Assembly (NCBI GenBank): GCA_038237625.1
Contig: JBBRYM010000005.1
Coordinates: 108,151-172,150, forward strand
Reading direction: 5' to 3'
Source: JAWVFM01 sp038237625
GTDB lineage: Bacteria; Actinomycetota; Thermoleophilia; Solirubrobacterales; 70-9
Length of the DNA stretch: 64,000 bases
In this document: positions 32,592-41,771 of the stretch, in pieces
Numbering within the stretch: position 1 is the stretch's first letter
How the letters are laid out: each line of letters starts with the position of its first letter
The notes under the pieces: generated by a model
What the model saw: only the letters and a program-made list of their open reading frames with translations
Databases searched by the model: none
Told to the model about the DNA's origin: nothing
Translations under genes and position numbers: made by a program

Positions 32592-33224
32592 CTACGCATA
32601 CAGGCAGCTGCCGAGCCGGATGATCGTGGCGCCTTCCTCGACCGCAACCTGCCAGTCCTGGCTCGTCCCCATCGAGAGCCGCTCGAGACCGTGATCGGAT
32701 GCGAGTTCAGCGAGGCGAGCGAAATATGGACGAGAGGCCTCCGGGTCCTCGGTGAAGGGCGGCATCGTCATCAGCCCACTCACCGGGCAGGGGCAGCGGG
32801 CGATGAAGTCGCCGAGCTCGTCCGGCGCGATCCCGGCCTTGCCCTCCTCGCCGGCGACGTTCACCTGGACGAGGACGCCGGGGACCCCGTCCTCCAGGCG
32901 CGCCAGCCGCTCGAGTGCGGACTCGCTGGCGAGCGAATGGATCAGCCGCACCAGCGGAGCGATTGCGCTGACCTTGCGGCTCTGAAGCGTCCCGATGAAG
33001 TCCCACTCGAATTCATCGGCCCAGCGCTCTCGCTTCGTCTCCAGGTCCTGAAGGCGGTTTTCGCCGACGAGCGTGACGCCGGCCTCCGCGAGAGCTCCCA
33101 TCTCCTCCGGCGCGACGTACTTGGTCGCCGCGAGTACCTCGACCCGATCCCCCGCCTGCCCGCGAACCGCTTCGAGGTTCTCGCGCACCCGCCCGGTATC
33201 GATGCCGCGGATCAGCTCGGCCAT
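32592..33224 (-). CDS. PLP homeostasis protein YggS/YlmE
   Basis: Pyridoxal-phosphate-binding TIM-barrel protein that buffers PLP; not an enzyme with known reaction. 210 residues from ATG 33224, shorter than the usual 230. PLP-Lys in VLAATKYVAPEE, FIGTLQSRKV, and the C-terminal phosphate site LSMGTSQDWQVAVEEGATIIRLG. The usual M-D-M of family motif LSMGMSxD is replaced by T-S-Q. Between pgeF (4-base gap) and sepF. Confidence 0.9.
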   Translation of the reverse strand: MAELIRGIDTGRVRENLEAVRGQAGDRVEVLAATKYVAPEEMGALAEAGVTLVGENRLQDLETKRERWADEFEWDFIGTLQSRKVSAIAPLVRLIHSLASESALERLARLEDGVPGVLVQVNVAGEEGKAGIAPDELGDFIARCPCPVSGLMTMPPFTEDPEASRPYFARLAELASDHGLERLSMGTSQDWQVAVEEGATIIRLGSCLYA

Positions 33225-33228
33225 GGGC

Positions 33229-33972
33229 TCATGCTCGCAGCCACGCCAGCCCCGCCTGGCGGCCGGTTCGCCCCCCGTCGCGCCGATGTGAATAGAAGAG
33301 GTCAGGATTGCAGCTGGTGCACAGCCCAGCGACCTCGACCTCGTCGACGCCCGCCTCCGCCAGAAGCCACCGGGCCACCTCGGACAGGTCGAGCATGCGG
33401 CCATCGGCGATTCCGGAACCGAGGTGCTGGAACGCTGAAAGGACCTCCTCGCCGACCTCGTAGCAGCACGGGCCGATGCCGGGGCCGATCGCTGCCCGCG
33501 TGGCACCCGAAGCGGCGACGCCTCGCTGGACGATCCCGGTCGCGAGCCCACGCCAGCCGCAATGGAGCATCCCCACCGTTCGGGGGCTCGCCAGCGCTAC
33601 CGGCAAGCAGTCCGCGACGAGGACGAGGGGGGCGAGGCCGGGCGTCCCGGTCAGCTGGCCGTCGGCCTCGCTGAGCTCGGCCCCCGGCTTGGAGAACCCG
33701 TTCGGCCGAGCCTGCGCGTCGCGGAGTTGAAGCTCGGCGCCGTGGACCTGATGGCCGCTCAGCACGTTCGCGGACTCGACGCCGATGGCCGCGCAGGCGC
33801 GCTCGCGGTTCGCCTTGACGGTGTCGCGGTCGTCACCGGTCAACAGGCCGAGATTCAGGGTGTCGAACGGTTCCGCGCTGACGCCGCCCAGGCGAGTCGT
33901 GAATGCGGCACGGGCAGGGCCGAGATCGGCGTCGAGCCAACGGACCTCCCCGCTATCGCGCCACTTCATCAT
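33229..33972 (-). CDS. pgeF: PgeF/YlmD multicopper-oxidase-like protein
   Basis: DUF152 family; members clean up a peptidoglycan-editing error by removing misincorporated serine-type muropeptides and also act as purine nucleoside phosphorylases. 247 residues. Metal-site residues in VLSGHQVHGAE, LVLVADCLPVAL and GMLHCGWRGLATGI are all present. ATG 33972 overlaps the upstream deacetylase stop (ATGA); first two residues are Met-Met. Confidence 0.92.
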   Translation of the reverse strand: MMKWRDSGEVRWLDADLGPARAAFTTRLGGVSAEPFDTLNLGLLTGDDRDTVKANRERACAAIGVESANVLSGHQVHGAELQLRDAQARPNGFSKPGAELSEADGQLTGTPGLAPLVLVADCLPVALASPRTVGMLHCGWRGLATGIVQRGVAASGATRAAIGPGIGPCCYEVGEEVLSAFQHLGSGIADGRMLDLSEVARWLLAEAGVDEVEVAGLCTSCNPDLFYSHRRDGGRTGRQAGLAWLRA

Positions 33973-34847
33973 GCCGAGGGTGGCGCCGGGCCCTGGGGCA
34001 CAGCACCCCGGAGCTTCGCGACGAATCCCGGAAGGTGGTCGCTCAACTCGATCTCGAGCCGGGCCAGCGCGTAGGGATCGGTGCGTTCCGCCAGCCCCGG
34101 CAGCTCGGTGGTCGCGCCCGTGTAGCCGTCGGCGCGAAGCTCGGCGATTGCCGCCTGGTCGTAGTGCCCCGCCGGGTAGCAGAAGTTCTCGACCTTCACG
34201 CCGAAGCGCCTCTCCAGAATTCGCTTGGAGTCGCCCAGCTCGTGTTGGAGACCGGCCGCGTCGAGGGTGGTCACGTCGAGATGGTTGATCGTGTGCGAGG
34301 CGAGCTCCCAGCCTGCGTCGATCATCTTCTGAGCATCGGCGTCGGGGAGATCGGCGCCCGCAGCCTTCAGGTCGAGGACTCCGGGCCAACGGAAGCGCTG
34401 CATGATCGGAAAGCCGCCGACGTACTGGCTCAGGTAACCGTCGTCGAAGCTCACCACCACGGGCTTCGGTGGCAGCTGGCCCGCGCCATTCCACGCGTCC
34501 TCGACCTGCGAGAGCGTGACCGCCTCGTAGCCGTGGTCGTGAAGCCAGCTCATCTGCGCCTCGAAATCTGCCTGGGGAACGAACAGCTCGGGATAGGAGG
34601 AGCTCGCCACCGGGGGCTGGATCGCGTGGTATTCCAGAATCGGGACGGGACCACGGTGGGCCACCCAGCCCGCATGTGCAGATCCACCCGAGCCGCCAGG
34701 CTCGGCCCCGCTGCTCGTCTTCGCAGCGACCGACTTGCCGTTGGTGGTGCTGCTCGTGTTCCCTGTGGCGACGATCAGCGCGGCCGCCGCTGCGCAGATT
34801 CCGAGTGCCGCCACGGCCGCCAAACGGAGTCGCCCTTTCGCCTTCAC
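33969..34847 (-). CDS. Polysaccharide deacetylase (NodB family)
   Basis: 292 residues from GTG 34847, whose GTGA overlaps the stop of the CCA-enzyme gene. N-terminal transmembrane or signal helix (about 5-26), Ser/Gly-rich linker, then a CE4 deacetylase domain (about 60-285). Catalytic motif 1 VVVSFDDGYLS and the zinc-binding motif 2 ELASHTINHLD are complete, so the enzyme should be active. It probably acts on peptidoglycan or another wall glycan outside the membrane. Confidence 0.9.
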   Translation of the reverse strand: MKAKGRLRLAAVAALGICAAAAALIVATGNTSSTTNGKSVAAKTSSGAEPGGSGGSAHAGWVAHRGPVPILEYHAIQPPVASSSYPELFVPQADFEAQMSWLHDHGYEAVTLSQVEDAWNGAGQLPPKPVVVSFDDGYLSQYVGGFPIMQRFRWPGVLDLKAAGADLPDADAQKMIDAGWELASHTINHLDVTTLDAAGLQHELGDSKRILERRFGVKVENFCYPAGHYDQAAIAELRADGYTGATTELPGLAERTDPYALARLEIELSDHLPGFVAKLRGAVPQGPAPPSA

Positions 34848-35968
34848 CGGCGCGCGGCCCCGAGCGCCACTTCGAGCTCGGCTTTGCGTCCGGAGATCTC
34901 GCCATCGAGCTTTCGGCGCAGCGCCTCGGCGAGACCCGCCCCGACCCGCGGCCCCTCCTGAACGCCGGCCTCGAGGAGATCGTGGCCTCCTATCTCCAGG
35001 CGCACGCCGCGCCAGGAGTCGACGTAGTCGTCGATCCATTGTGCGCCCAGGGCCCGCGCGAGCACGAGCTCCACCCCGCTGGCGCCTCTGGCAGCGAAGG
35101 TGAGCGCCGATGGAAGGCCCCCGGAAGTCGTCGCGAGCGCCTCCGCGCGATCGGCCGCGACAGCCCGGTACAGACCGGCCTCCACGGCGCCGGCGGACAA
35201 AAACGCTGCGGCTGCGTCGACCCCCTCGAACCGGGGCTGCCTCGCCACGGCGATTGCTGTGCCTGCGCGCTCGACGTCGGCCCGCGCAAGCCCCCAATCC
35301 ACGAGGAGCCCAAGAGCCATGGCGGGCTCGGTCTCTCCCGCCAGCTTGCGCAGCCCGCTCTCGATTCGCTGCGCCGAAACGGTTTTGAGGTCGGCAGCCC
35401 GGACGAGCTTCTCGGTCTCGGGGTCGAGTACGAAGCCCAGCCGCGAGACATACCGCGCAGCCCGAATCGCCCTCGTCGGGTCGTCGAGCAGGGATCGCTC
35501 ATGCAGGACGCGGAGGATCCCGGAATGCACATCCGCGAGCCCGCCATGGGGATCGATGAGCTCGCCCGGGCTCGAGAGTGGCACAGCCATGGCGTTGGCC
35601 GTGAAGTCGCGCCGGGCTAGATCCTCGGTCAGCGTTCCCGGCCGCACCTCCGGAAGAGCGCCCGGGTGGGCGTAGCTCTCAGCTCGCGCTCGCGCCAGGT
35701 CGAGCTCAAAACCGGGGCCCTTGACGACGACGGTCCCGAAGCGTTCGTGAGCTCGCGCCTCGCCCTCCAGGCTTGCTGCAACCTCGACCGGGTCACCCTC
35801 CACTACTACGTCCACGTCAGCGCGCTCGCGTCCCAGCAGGAGGTCGCGAACCACGCCCCCGACGAGCCACGCCGACCGCCCTGACAGGGCAGCGCGAACG
35901 GCGCCAAGCGCCGGGATGCTTTCGTCCAGGCGCGCGAAGACCGCGAGATCGGTGTCGCTTGTGCGCAT
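34844..35968 (-). CDS. CCA-adding tRNA nucleotidyltransferase / poly(A) polymerase family
   Basis: 374 residues with the class II nucleotidyltransferase head WLVGGVVRDLLLGRERADVD (catalytic Asp pair), VVKGPGFELDLARAR, RRDFTANAMAV, and RAIRAARYVSRLGF; the C-terminal body is divergent. It is a tRNA maturation enzyme of the family that also includes poly(A) polymerases; the absence of a visible HD domain does not decide between them. TAACGT 6 bases before the ATG marks a leaderless promoter. Confidence 0.85.
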   Translation of the reverse strand: MRTSDTDLAVFARLDESIPALGAVRAALSGRSAWLVGGVVRDLLLGRERADVDVVVEGDPVEVAASLEGEARAHERFGTVVVKGPGFELDLARARAESYAHPGALPEVRPGTLTEDLARRDFTANAMAVPLSSPGELIDPHGGLADVHSGILRVLHERSLLDDPTRAIRAARYVSRLGFVLDPETEKLVRAADLKTVSAQRIESGLRKLAGETEPAMALGLLVDWGLARADVERAGTAIAVARQPRFEGVDAAAAFLSAGAVEAGLYRAVAADRAEALATTSGGLPSALTFAARGASGVELVLARALGAQWIDDYVDSWRGVRLEIGGHDLLEAGVQEGPRVGAGLAEALRRKLDGEISGRKAELEVALGAARR

Positions 35969-35974
35969 GCGGAG

Positions 35975-35980
35975 ACGTTA
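35975..35980 (-). promoter_or_regulatory. -10 element TAACGT
   Basis: TANNNT hexamer 6 bases before ATG 35968; head of the CCA-enzyme to RluD run. It is divergent from the TACCAT element of the next gene. Confidence 0.5.
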
Positions 35981-35991
35981 CGCCGCTGCCC

Positions 35992-35997
35992 TACCAT
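35992..35997 (+). promoter_or_regulatory. -10 element TACCAT
   Basis: TANNNT hexamer 10 bases before ATG 36008, implying a leader of only a few bases. Confidence 0.4.
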
Positions 35998-36007
35998 CGG
36001 ACTCCCG

Positions 36008-37381
36008 ATGCGTCGAATCTTTGCCGGATGGCGCGCGCTCAGCGCGCTGCAAAAAGGGCTGGTGGTGGGCGGAACGATCGCCGTTATCGCCGCGGTCTCC
36101 CTGCTCGCCTACAACAATCTCAAGCGGCCGGGGGATGTCTCGAACCCGAACGTCGGATTCGCCAAGCAGGTAAATAAGCCGAAGCCGAAGCCGGGGCAGA
36201 CCACCGATTGGCCGGTCTATGGCTTGAATCCTCAGCGCACGCGTTATCTCCCCGAAAAGCATTTCGGAACGCCCGGAAAGGAGGCCTGGCGTTTTCTCTC
36301 AAGCCAACTCCTGGAGTTCTCTCCGATCTTGGTGGACCACACGCTCTATCTGATCGACAAGATCGCGACGATCCGGGCGATGAACTCCAATACCGGGAAG
36401 GTGATCTGGCAGCACGATCTCGGCTCACTGAATGCCTCCTCTCCGGCGTATTCACACGGCCGGCTGTTCGCTGTGACCCTCGAACCCGGGCAGGTCCTGG
36501 CCCTCGATCCGCGCAAGCACGGCAAGCTGATCTGGCGCCACCCTCTGCCGGGCCGCTCGGAGTCATCGCCGGTGGTCTACGGCAACGAGGTGATCGTGGG
36601 TTGTGAGACGGGGGACGTATTCGCCCTCAACGCCAAGGATGGCTCGATCGACTGGCAGATCCACACCAGCGGAGCGGTCAAGGGAGGTGTCGCGATCGAT
36701 CACGGCGACGTTTTCTTCGGCAACTACGCGGGCCAGTTCTATTCGGTCGACGCCAAAACCGGGCACGTCAACTGGCAATCGGCGTCGGAGGGGCTGAGCC
36801 TCGGACGCGACGGCAGCTTCTACTCGACCCCCGCCGTTGCGTTCGGGCGGGTCTACGCGGGCAGCAAGGACTACCGCGTCTACAGCTTCTCCGAGAAGAC
36901 CGGCGAGGTCGCCTGGAGCCACTCGACAGGCAACGAGATCTACTCCGCTCCGGCGGTCGCGGCGGTGCCGGGAACGAAGCCGGCGGTATTCATCGGCTCC
37001 CTCGACCACCACTTCTACGCCCTCGACGCGAAAACCGGCGACGAGCTCTGGAACCAGGACGTCGGTGGGCCGATCCTCGGCGCCGCCAGCGTGGTCGGCC
37101 GCACGGTCTACATCTCCGTGATCGGGCCAAACATCGGCACGTTTGGCTTCGACGTGCAGACGGGCAAGAAGAAGTTCTCCACGCCGCTCGGCGAGTACAA
37201 CCCGGTGATCTCCGACGGCAAGCGCATCTACCTCACCGGCGGCGGAGCGATGATCGCGTACGAACCGAAGCAGAAGCACAAGCCGAAGAAGCACACAAAT
37301 GCCTCCGCCCACTCCAGGAATCAAAAGGGGCAGGGGCACCAGAAGCCCAAGCACCACCACGGAGCCAAATCGACGAACTAA
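36008..37381 (+). CDS. Membrane-anchored PQQ-like beta-propeller protein
   Basis: 457 residues. Basic N-terminus, one transmembrane helix (about 18-38: GLVVGGTIAVIAAVSLLAYN), then a beta-propeller (about 70-420) whose blades repeat LDAKTG-x-W patterns: NSNTGKVIWQHDLGS, VDAKTGHVNWQSASEG, LDAKTGDELWNQDVGG. The PQQ-dehydrogenase active-site residues are not evident, so a binding or scaffold role resembling BamB or outer-surface propellers is more likely. The C-terminal 40 residues are His/Lys/Gln-rich and low complexity. Confidence 0.8.
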   Translation: MRRIFAGWRALSALQKGLVVGGTIAVIAAVSLLAYNNLKRPGDVSNPNVGFAKQVNKPKPKPGQTTDWPVYGLNPQRTRYLPEKHFGTPGKEAWRFLSSQLLEFSPILVDHTLYLIDKIATIRAMNSNTGKVIWQHDLGSLNASSPAYSHGRLFAVTLEPGQVLALDPRKHGKLIWRHPLPGRSESSPVVYGNEVIVGCETGDVFALNAKDGSIDWQIHTSGAVKGGVAIDHGDVFFGNYAGQFYSVDAKTGHVNWQSASEGLSLGRDGSFYSTPAVAFGRVYAGSKDYRVYSFSEKTGEVAWSHSTGNEIYSAPAVAAVPGTKPAVFIGSLDHHFYALDAKTGDELWNQDVGGPILGAASVVGRTVYISVIGPNIGTFGFDVQTGKKKFSTPLGEYNPVISDGKRIYLTGGGAMIAYEPKQKHKPKKHTNASAHSRNQKGQGHQKPKHHHGAKSTN

Positions 37382-37438
37382 TGCAAGTTGCCAACGGAAA
37401 CCGTTAGCTGTCTGCAGAAGTTGACGATCACGCCTCCC

Positions 37439-38197
37439 TCATTGACGAACGGGCACACCGGCCTCTCTCATGGCCGCCTTCGCCTGGGCGACCGTGAACT
37501 TGCCGTAGTGGAAGATCGACGCGCAGAGGACCGCGTCCGCGTGGCCGTCGACGATTCCTTGGACCAGGTGCTCCAGCTCCCCCGCCCCGCCTGAGGCGAT
37601 CACCGGGACGCCCACGGCACTGGCCACCGCCCGGGTCAGGTCGATGTCGTATCCGTCGCTGGTCCCGTCGCGATCCATGCTGGTGAGCAGCACCTCCCCC
37701 GCCCCGCGCTCGACGGCCTCTCGCACCCACGCGACCGCCTCGCGGCTCTCCACGGGGACGCGCCCGCCCTGCGCGTAGACGCCCCACCCGTCGCCGTGGC
37801 GCTTGGCGTCGATCGCGATCACCACACATTGCGAGCCGAAGACCTCGGCCAGCTCGCCAATGAGCTCGGGGCGCTCGAGCGCCGCGGAGTTGACCGACAC
37901 CTTGTCGGCGCCCGCCTCGAGGATCGCCTGGGAGTCGGCGACCGAGCGGATTCCACCGCCGATCGTGAACGGGATAAAGACCTCCGATGCGGTTCGTCGC
38001 GCCAGCTCGACGATCGTCTCGCGCCGCTCATGCGACGCGGTGATGTCCAGGAATACGAGTTCGTCGGCGCCCTCGGCGTCGTAACGCGCCGCCAGTTCCA
38101 CCGGATCGCCGGCGTCGCGCATATCGACGAAGTTAGTGCCCTTGACGACGCGGCCCTGATCGACGTCCAGGCAGGGGATGACTCGCTTGAGCGCCAC
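37439..38197 (-). CDS. hisF: Imidazole glycerol phosphate synthase subunit HisF
   Basis: Cyclase half of IGP synthase (histidine and AICAR formation). 252 residues from GTG 38197, set by the start of the conserved KRVIPCLDVDQGRVVKG with the catalytic Asp; second Asp in LLTSMDRDGT. FTIGGGIRSV and VIASGGAGELEHL bind phosphate. Last his gene on this strand; hisI/hisE do not follow within the window. Confidence 0.96.
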   Translation of the reverse strand: MALKRVIPCLDVDQGRVVKGTNFVDMRDAGDPVELAARYDAEGADELVFLDITASHERRETIVELARRTASEVFIPFTIGGGIRSVADSQAILEAGADKVSVNSAALERPELIGELAEVFGSQCVVIAIDAKRHGDGWGVYAQGGRVPVESREAVAWVREAVERGAGEVLLTSMDRDGTSDGYDIDLTRAVASAVGVPVIASGGAGELEHLVQGIVDGHADAVLCASIFHYGKFTVAQAKAAMREAGVPVRQ

Positions 38198-38213
38198 CAG
38201 CGGGGTGGTGCCT

Positions 38214-38462
38214 CTACGCCTTTGGGGCGCGCCCGCGGGTGACCGCCGACGCAGCGGCGCGACCGAACCTGGCCGGCTCGAGCTTGCGGACGAGGCGCAG
38301 CATCTCCTCGCGCTCGTTTGCCGAGAGATTCCTCCCGGGCCTGCCGCGCGACTGCTTGACGAGGTTCGCAAGGCGCCCACGCTCGTCGGGCTCCAAGAGC
38401 GCGAGGTGGCGCCTCGCGGTCAGCGCGAGCTGGGCGACGGCGAGGATGCGAAGCCAGAACAT
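38214..38462 (-). CDS. 82-residue conserved-position small protein in his operon
   Basis: Basic, helical protein lying between hisA (9-base gap) and hisF (16-base gap). It opens with a hydrophobic helix (FWLRILAVAQLALTARRHLA) and continues KQSRGRPGRNLSANEREEML. Coding potential is supported by gap-free packing within the operon and by Leu/Arg composition typical of real helices. I do not recognise a family. Unlikely to be an enzyme. Confidence 0.65.
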   Translation of the reverse strand: MFWLRILAVAQLALTARRHLALLEPDERGRLANLVKQSRGRPGRNLSANEREEMLRLVRKLEPARFGRAAASAVTRGRAPKA

Positions 38463-38471
38463 GTCCTCAGG

Positions 38472-39209
38472 CTAGCTGTCCAGCGCTGCCTGTCCCTCGG
38501 CGACCGTGAAGCGGCCGTCGTAAAGGGCTCGGCCGACGATTACGCCCTCGAGGGCCGGTAGATCGAGGGCGCCCAGAGTCCGTAGGTGTTCGAGGGCGCC
38601 CACGCCGCCCGAGTACAGGAGCCCCGCGCCCTCGCGGGCTGCGGCAACGGCAGCGACTTCGAGCTCGGTGAGCGCCGGACCCCCGAGCGTGCCGTCGACC
38701 TCGACCGGAGTGAACAGGAAGGCGCCGACGCCACGGCCTCCGAGATCTTCGATCAGGTCCGCCGTGGTGGTGTTGCTTGGCCGCTCCCAGGCTTCGACCG
38801 CGACGTGCCCGCCGCGACTGTCGGCGGCGACCACGATCCGCGAGCCGCCATGCTCCGCGACCATCGCCTCGACGAGCGCCGGGTCGGTGAGCGCAACCGT
38901 GCCGAGGACAACGCGTTCCACGCCCGTCGCTAGGGCCGCGTCGATCGCTTCGGCCGTCCGCAGCCCGCCGCCGAGCTGAACCGGGACGCCGGTGGCGTCG
39001 ACGATGCGCTCGATCAGATCCAGACACTGAGGACTCCCCGCGCGGGCGCCATCGAGGTCCACGGCGTGGATGGCGCGCGCGCCCTGCTCCACCCAGCGCG
39101 TCGCCGCCCGCAGCGGATCAGAGTCAAATTCCGTCTCTCGGTCGTAGTCGCCCTGAACGAGACGCACAGCGCGGCCGCCCCGCACGTCGATCGCTGGATA
39201 GAGGATCAC
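38472..39209 (-). CDS. hisA: ProFAR isomerase HisA
   Basis: Isomerises ProFAR to PRFAR. 245 residues from GTG 39209 (GTGA overlaps the hisH stop). Catalytic Asp in LYPAIDVRGGRAVRLVQGDY; phosphate sites LGGGLRT and LYSGGVGALEHL. Many actinobacteria have a dual HisA/TrpF (PriA); sequence alone does not settle this here. Confidence 0.95.
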   Translation of the reverse strand: MILYPAIDVRGGRAVRLVQGDYDRETEFDSDPLRAATRWVEQGARAIHAVDLDGARAGSPQCLDLIERIVDATGVPVQLGGGLRTAEAIDAALATGVERVVLGTVALTDPALVEAMVAEHGGSRIVVAADSRGGHVAVEAWERPSNTTTADLIEDLGGRGVGAFLFTPVEVDGTLGGPALTELEVAAVAAAREGAGLLYSGGVGALEHLRTLGALDLPALEGVIVGRALYDGRFTVAEGQAALDS

Positions 39210-39835
39210 GCGGCGCGGGTGCGCGACGCCGAGCGCGCGAAGTTGCCGAGCAGCCGCAGCCCGGCAGCGCTCGACTTCTCGGGATGAAACTGCGCGCCCC
39301 AGGTGGGGCCGCGAGCGACTACGCAGGCGAACCGCTCGCCCCACTCGGCGGTGGCGACCACATCCGCGGGGTCGTCAGGCCGCGCGGCGAATGAATGCAC
39401 GAAATAGAAGGGCGTGCCGTCGGCGATGCCATCGGCGAGCTCGCCGGATCTTCCCCAACGCACCTCCTCCCAACCCATGTGGGGGACCTTGAGGCCGGGC
39501 GCGTGCAGTGCCGTGACTTCCCCCGGGAGGATCGCGAGGCCCTCCGCGCCGCCGAGCTCCGTGGACGAGCCGAACAGGAGCTGCATCCCCAGGCAGATCC
39601 CGAGGAGCGGCCGCCCGGCCTCCACCCAGGCGTGCAGCAGCTCCTCGAAGCCGCGCTCACGAATGCGGCGCATTGCTTCGGGAAACGCCCCGACACCGGG
39701 CAGGATCGCCGCATCGGCCGATTCCGCCTCCTTTGGGTTGGTAGCGAGAACCGGCTCCTCGCCGAGATGCTCGAGGGCTTTTTCGACGCTGCGCAGATTC
39801 CCCATCCCGTAGTTCAGGATCGCGACTCGCGTCAT
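39206..39835 (-). CDS. hisH: Imidazole glycerol phosphate synthase subunit HisH
   Basis: Glutaminase partner of HisF. 209 residues; nucleophile Cys in LGICLGMQLLF, His-x-Glu pair in WGAQFHPEKS, and the start NYGMGNLRSVEKAL. ATG 39835 chosen at this conserved opening although the frame stays open upstream. Confidence 0.96.
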   Translation of the reverse strand: MTRVAILNYGMGNLRSVEKALEHLGEEPVLATNPKEAESADAAILPGVGAFPEAMRRIRERGFEELLHAWVEAGRPLLGICLGMQLLFGSSTELGGAEGLAILPGEVTALHAPGLKVPHMGWEEVRWGRSGELADGIADGTPFYFVHSFAARPDDPADVVATAEWGERFACVVARGPTWGAQFHPEKSSAAGLRLLGNFARSASRTRAA

Positions 39836-39869
39836 CGCAGCTGCCCGCTGCTCGCCGTTCGCTGCTTGC

Positions 39870-40457
39870 TCACGTGAGCGTCCCTTTCGTCGAGGGAACC
39901 CCCTCCTGCCCGGGGTCGATCGCCACCGCCTCTCGCAGCGCACGCGCGAACGCCTTGAAGCAGGCTTCAATGATGTGGTGCGCGTTGGCCCCGTAGCGGG
40001 CGCCCACATGCAGCGTCAGCTTTGCGTTGGCAGCAACGGCGCGGAAGAACTCCTCGGCGAGCTCGGAGTCGAAGCCCGCGATGTTGACCGGCGGCAGCTC
40101 CGCCTCGAACCGGCAATGCGGACGGCCCGAGATGTCAATGGCGCACGTTCCGAGCGCCTCGTCCATGGGGACCACGGCGTGGCCATAGCGGCGAATTCCG
40201 GAGCGGTCGCCGAGGGCGCGGTCGAGGGCCTGCCCAAAGGCAATGCCCACGTCCTCCACCGTGTGGTGCGCGCCGGTCTCCAGGTCACCCTTGGCCTCGA
40301 CCGCCAGCGCCAGGTGGCCGTGACGGCCGACCAGATCGAGCATGTGGTCGAAGAACCCGACGCCCGTGCGAGCCGCGACGTCGCCACCGTCGAGGCCGAG
40401 CTCGAGGCGAACGTCGGTTTCGCCGGTGGTGCGTGTTATCTCGGCTGTCCTGGTCAT
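39870..40457 (-). CDS. hisB: Imidazoleglycerol-phosphate dehydratase
   Basis: 195 residues, monofunctional (no phosphatase domain). Manganese ligands in GVGFFDHMLDLVGRHG and GAHHTVEDVGIAFGQAL, repeated in GARYGANAHHIIEACFKAFA. Six bases after hisD. Normal length. Confidence 0.97.
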   Translation of the reverse strand: MTRTAEITRTTGETDVRLELGLDGGDVAARTGVGFFDHMLDLVGRHGHLALAVEAKGDLETGAHHTVEDVGIAFGQALDRALGDRSGIRRYGHAVVPMDEALGTCAIDISGRPHCRFEAELPPVNIAGFDSELAEEFFRAVAANAKLTLHVGARYGANAHHIIEACFKAFARALREAVAIDPGQEGVPSTKGTLT

Positions 40458-40463
40458 CTCTGG

Positions 40464-41771
40464 TTACCGATCACTGATTTCCGATCGCGGCTCGCTGCCG
40501 CCGCGCACTTCAGCGGATTCTGCATGCACAGGGAAACCCTCCGCGCGGGCGAGGGCGCCCACTGTGGGCGCGAGGGTGGCGGCGGCGGATGCGGTCATCG
40601 TCACGATCGAGCTGCGTCGCGTGAACGTGCCGACGCCGAGAGGCCCGCCGTGGCGCGCAGCCCCCCCTGTTGGCAGGACGTGGTTGGATCCCGCTGCGTA
40701 GTCGCCGAACGCGGTCCCCGCCCGGGACCCGACGAACACGCATCCGGCGACGCGGCTGCGGGCGATTGTCTCGTCGGCGCCGGCGAACGCGAGCTGCAGG
40801 TGCTCAGGAGCGATCGCGTCGGCGAGCGTCAGCGCCGACTCGATGCCGGCGACCTCGACCAGGGCAAGCGGCGCCTGGCAAACGCTCGCGCGGTCGCTCC
40901 AAAGCTCTCCCGCTGCGCGGTCGACGTCATCCAGCAGGGCACGGTCGGGTGAGATCACCGTCACGGGGCTGTCCTCCCCGTGCTCGGCCTGGGCGGCGAC
41001 GTCGAGCGCGATCCACTGCGCCCTGGCCGTTCCCGCGTCCGCAACGACCACCAGCTCGCTGGGTCCGGCGATACCGTCGATGCCCACATGGCCAAAGACA
41101 AGCCGCTTCGCCTCGTTGACGTAAGGGTTTCCCGGGCCGGCGATCACCTCAACCGGCTCGATCGACTCGGTCCCATAGGCGAGAGCCGCAATCGCCTGAG
41201 CCCCGCCAACCGCGTACACCTCGTCTACGCCCGCGATCGAGCAGGCGGCGAGGGTCACCGCGCTCGGCCGCCCAGATGTCCCAGGCGGGCTTGCGACGGT
41301 GATCCTCCGCACACCCGCGACCTTCGCGGGCACCGCGCACATGAGGACCGACGACGGGTAGGAGGCCCGGCCTCCGGGCGCATAGACACCGGCGGCGGCG
41401 ACCGGCTCGGAACGCACTTCGACGCGGTGGCCGGCCTCGAACTGCACAATGGCCGGCGGCGCAGCCTCCTTCTCCGCCTTGGCAACGGCGGCAATGTTCT
41501 GCGCCGCGATGCGCAGCGCCTCGCGCACCTCGGGCTCGAGCAGGCCCGGGGCGGCCTCGATCGCCTCCGGATCAACGCGCAGCTTTTCGGGCGCGGCGTC
41601 GCCGAACTGCTCGGCGAGCTCGCGAAGCGCGGCGTCGCCGCCCGACCGCACCCGCTCGATGGTGGCGGCCACCTCTCCGCTCAGAGCCGGCGGGCCCGTG
41701 ATCAGCGAACGCAGGCGCTGCGCCAAAGCGCCGGCATCACGGCCATCCCATTCGATCCGCTCAGCCTTCAC
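40464..41771 (-). CDS. hisD: Histidinol dehydrogenase
   Basis: Last two oxidation steps of histidine synthesis, NAD+ and zinc dependent. 435 residues with YAPGGRASYPSSVLMCAVPA, VYAVGGAQAIAALAYGTE, AGPSELVVVAD, HGEDSPVTVI and the C-terminal SNHVLPTGGAARHGGPLGV. Overlaps hisG by 4 bases. Confidence 0.97.
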   Translation of the reverse strand: MKAERIEWDGRDAGALAQRLRSLITGPPALSGEVAATIERVRSGGDAALRELAEQFGDAAPEKLRVDPEAIEAAPGLLEPEVREALRIAAQNIAAVAKAEKEAAPPAIVQFEAGHRVEVRSEPVAAAGVYAPGGRASYPSSVLMCAVPAKVAGVRRITVASPPGTSGRPSAVTLAACSIAGVDEVYAVGGAQAIAALAYGTESIEPVEVIAGPGNPYVNEAKRLVFGHVGIDGIAGPSELVVVADAGTARAQWIALDVAAQAEHGEDSPVTVISPDRALLDDVDRAAGELWSDRASVCQAPLALVEVAGIESALTLADAIAPEHLQLAFAGADETIARSRVAGCVFVGSRAGTAFGDYAAGSNHVLPTGGAARHGGPLGVGTFTRRSSIVTMTASAAATLAPTVGALARAEGFPVHAESAEVRGGSEPRSEISDR

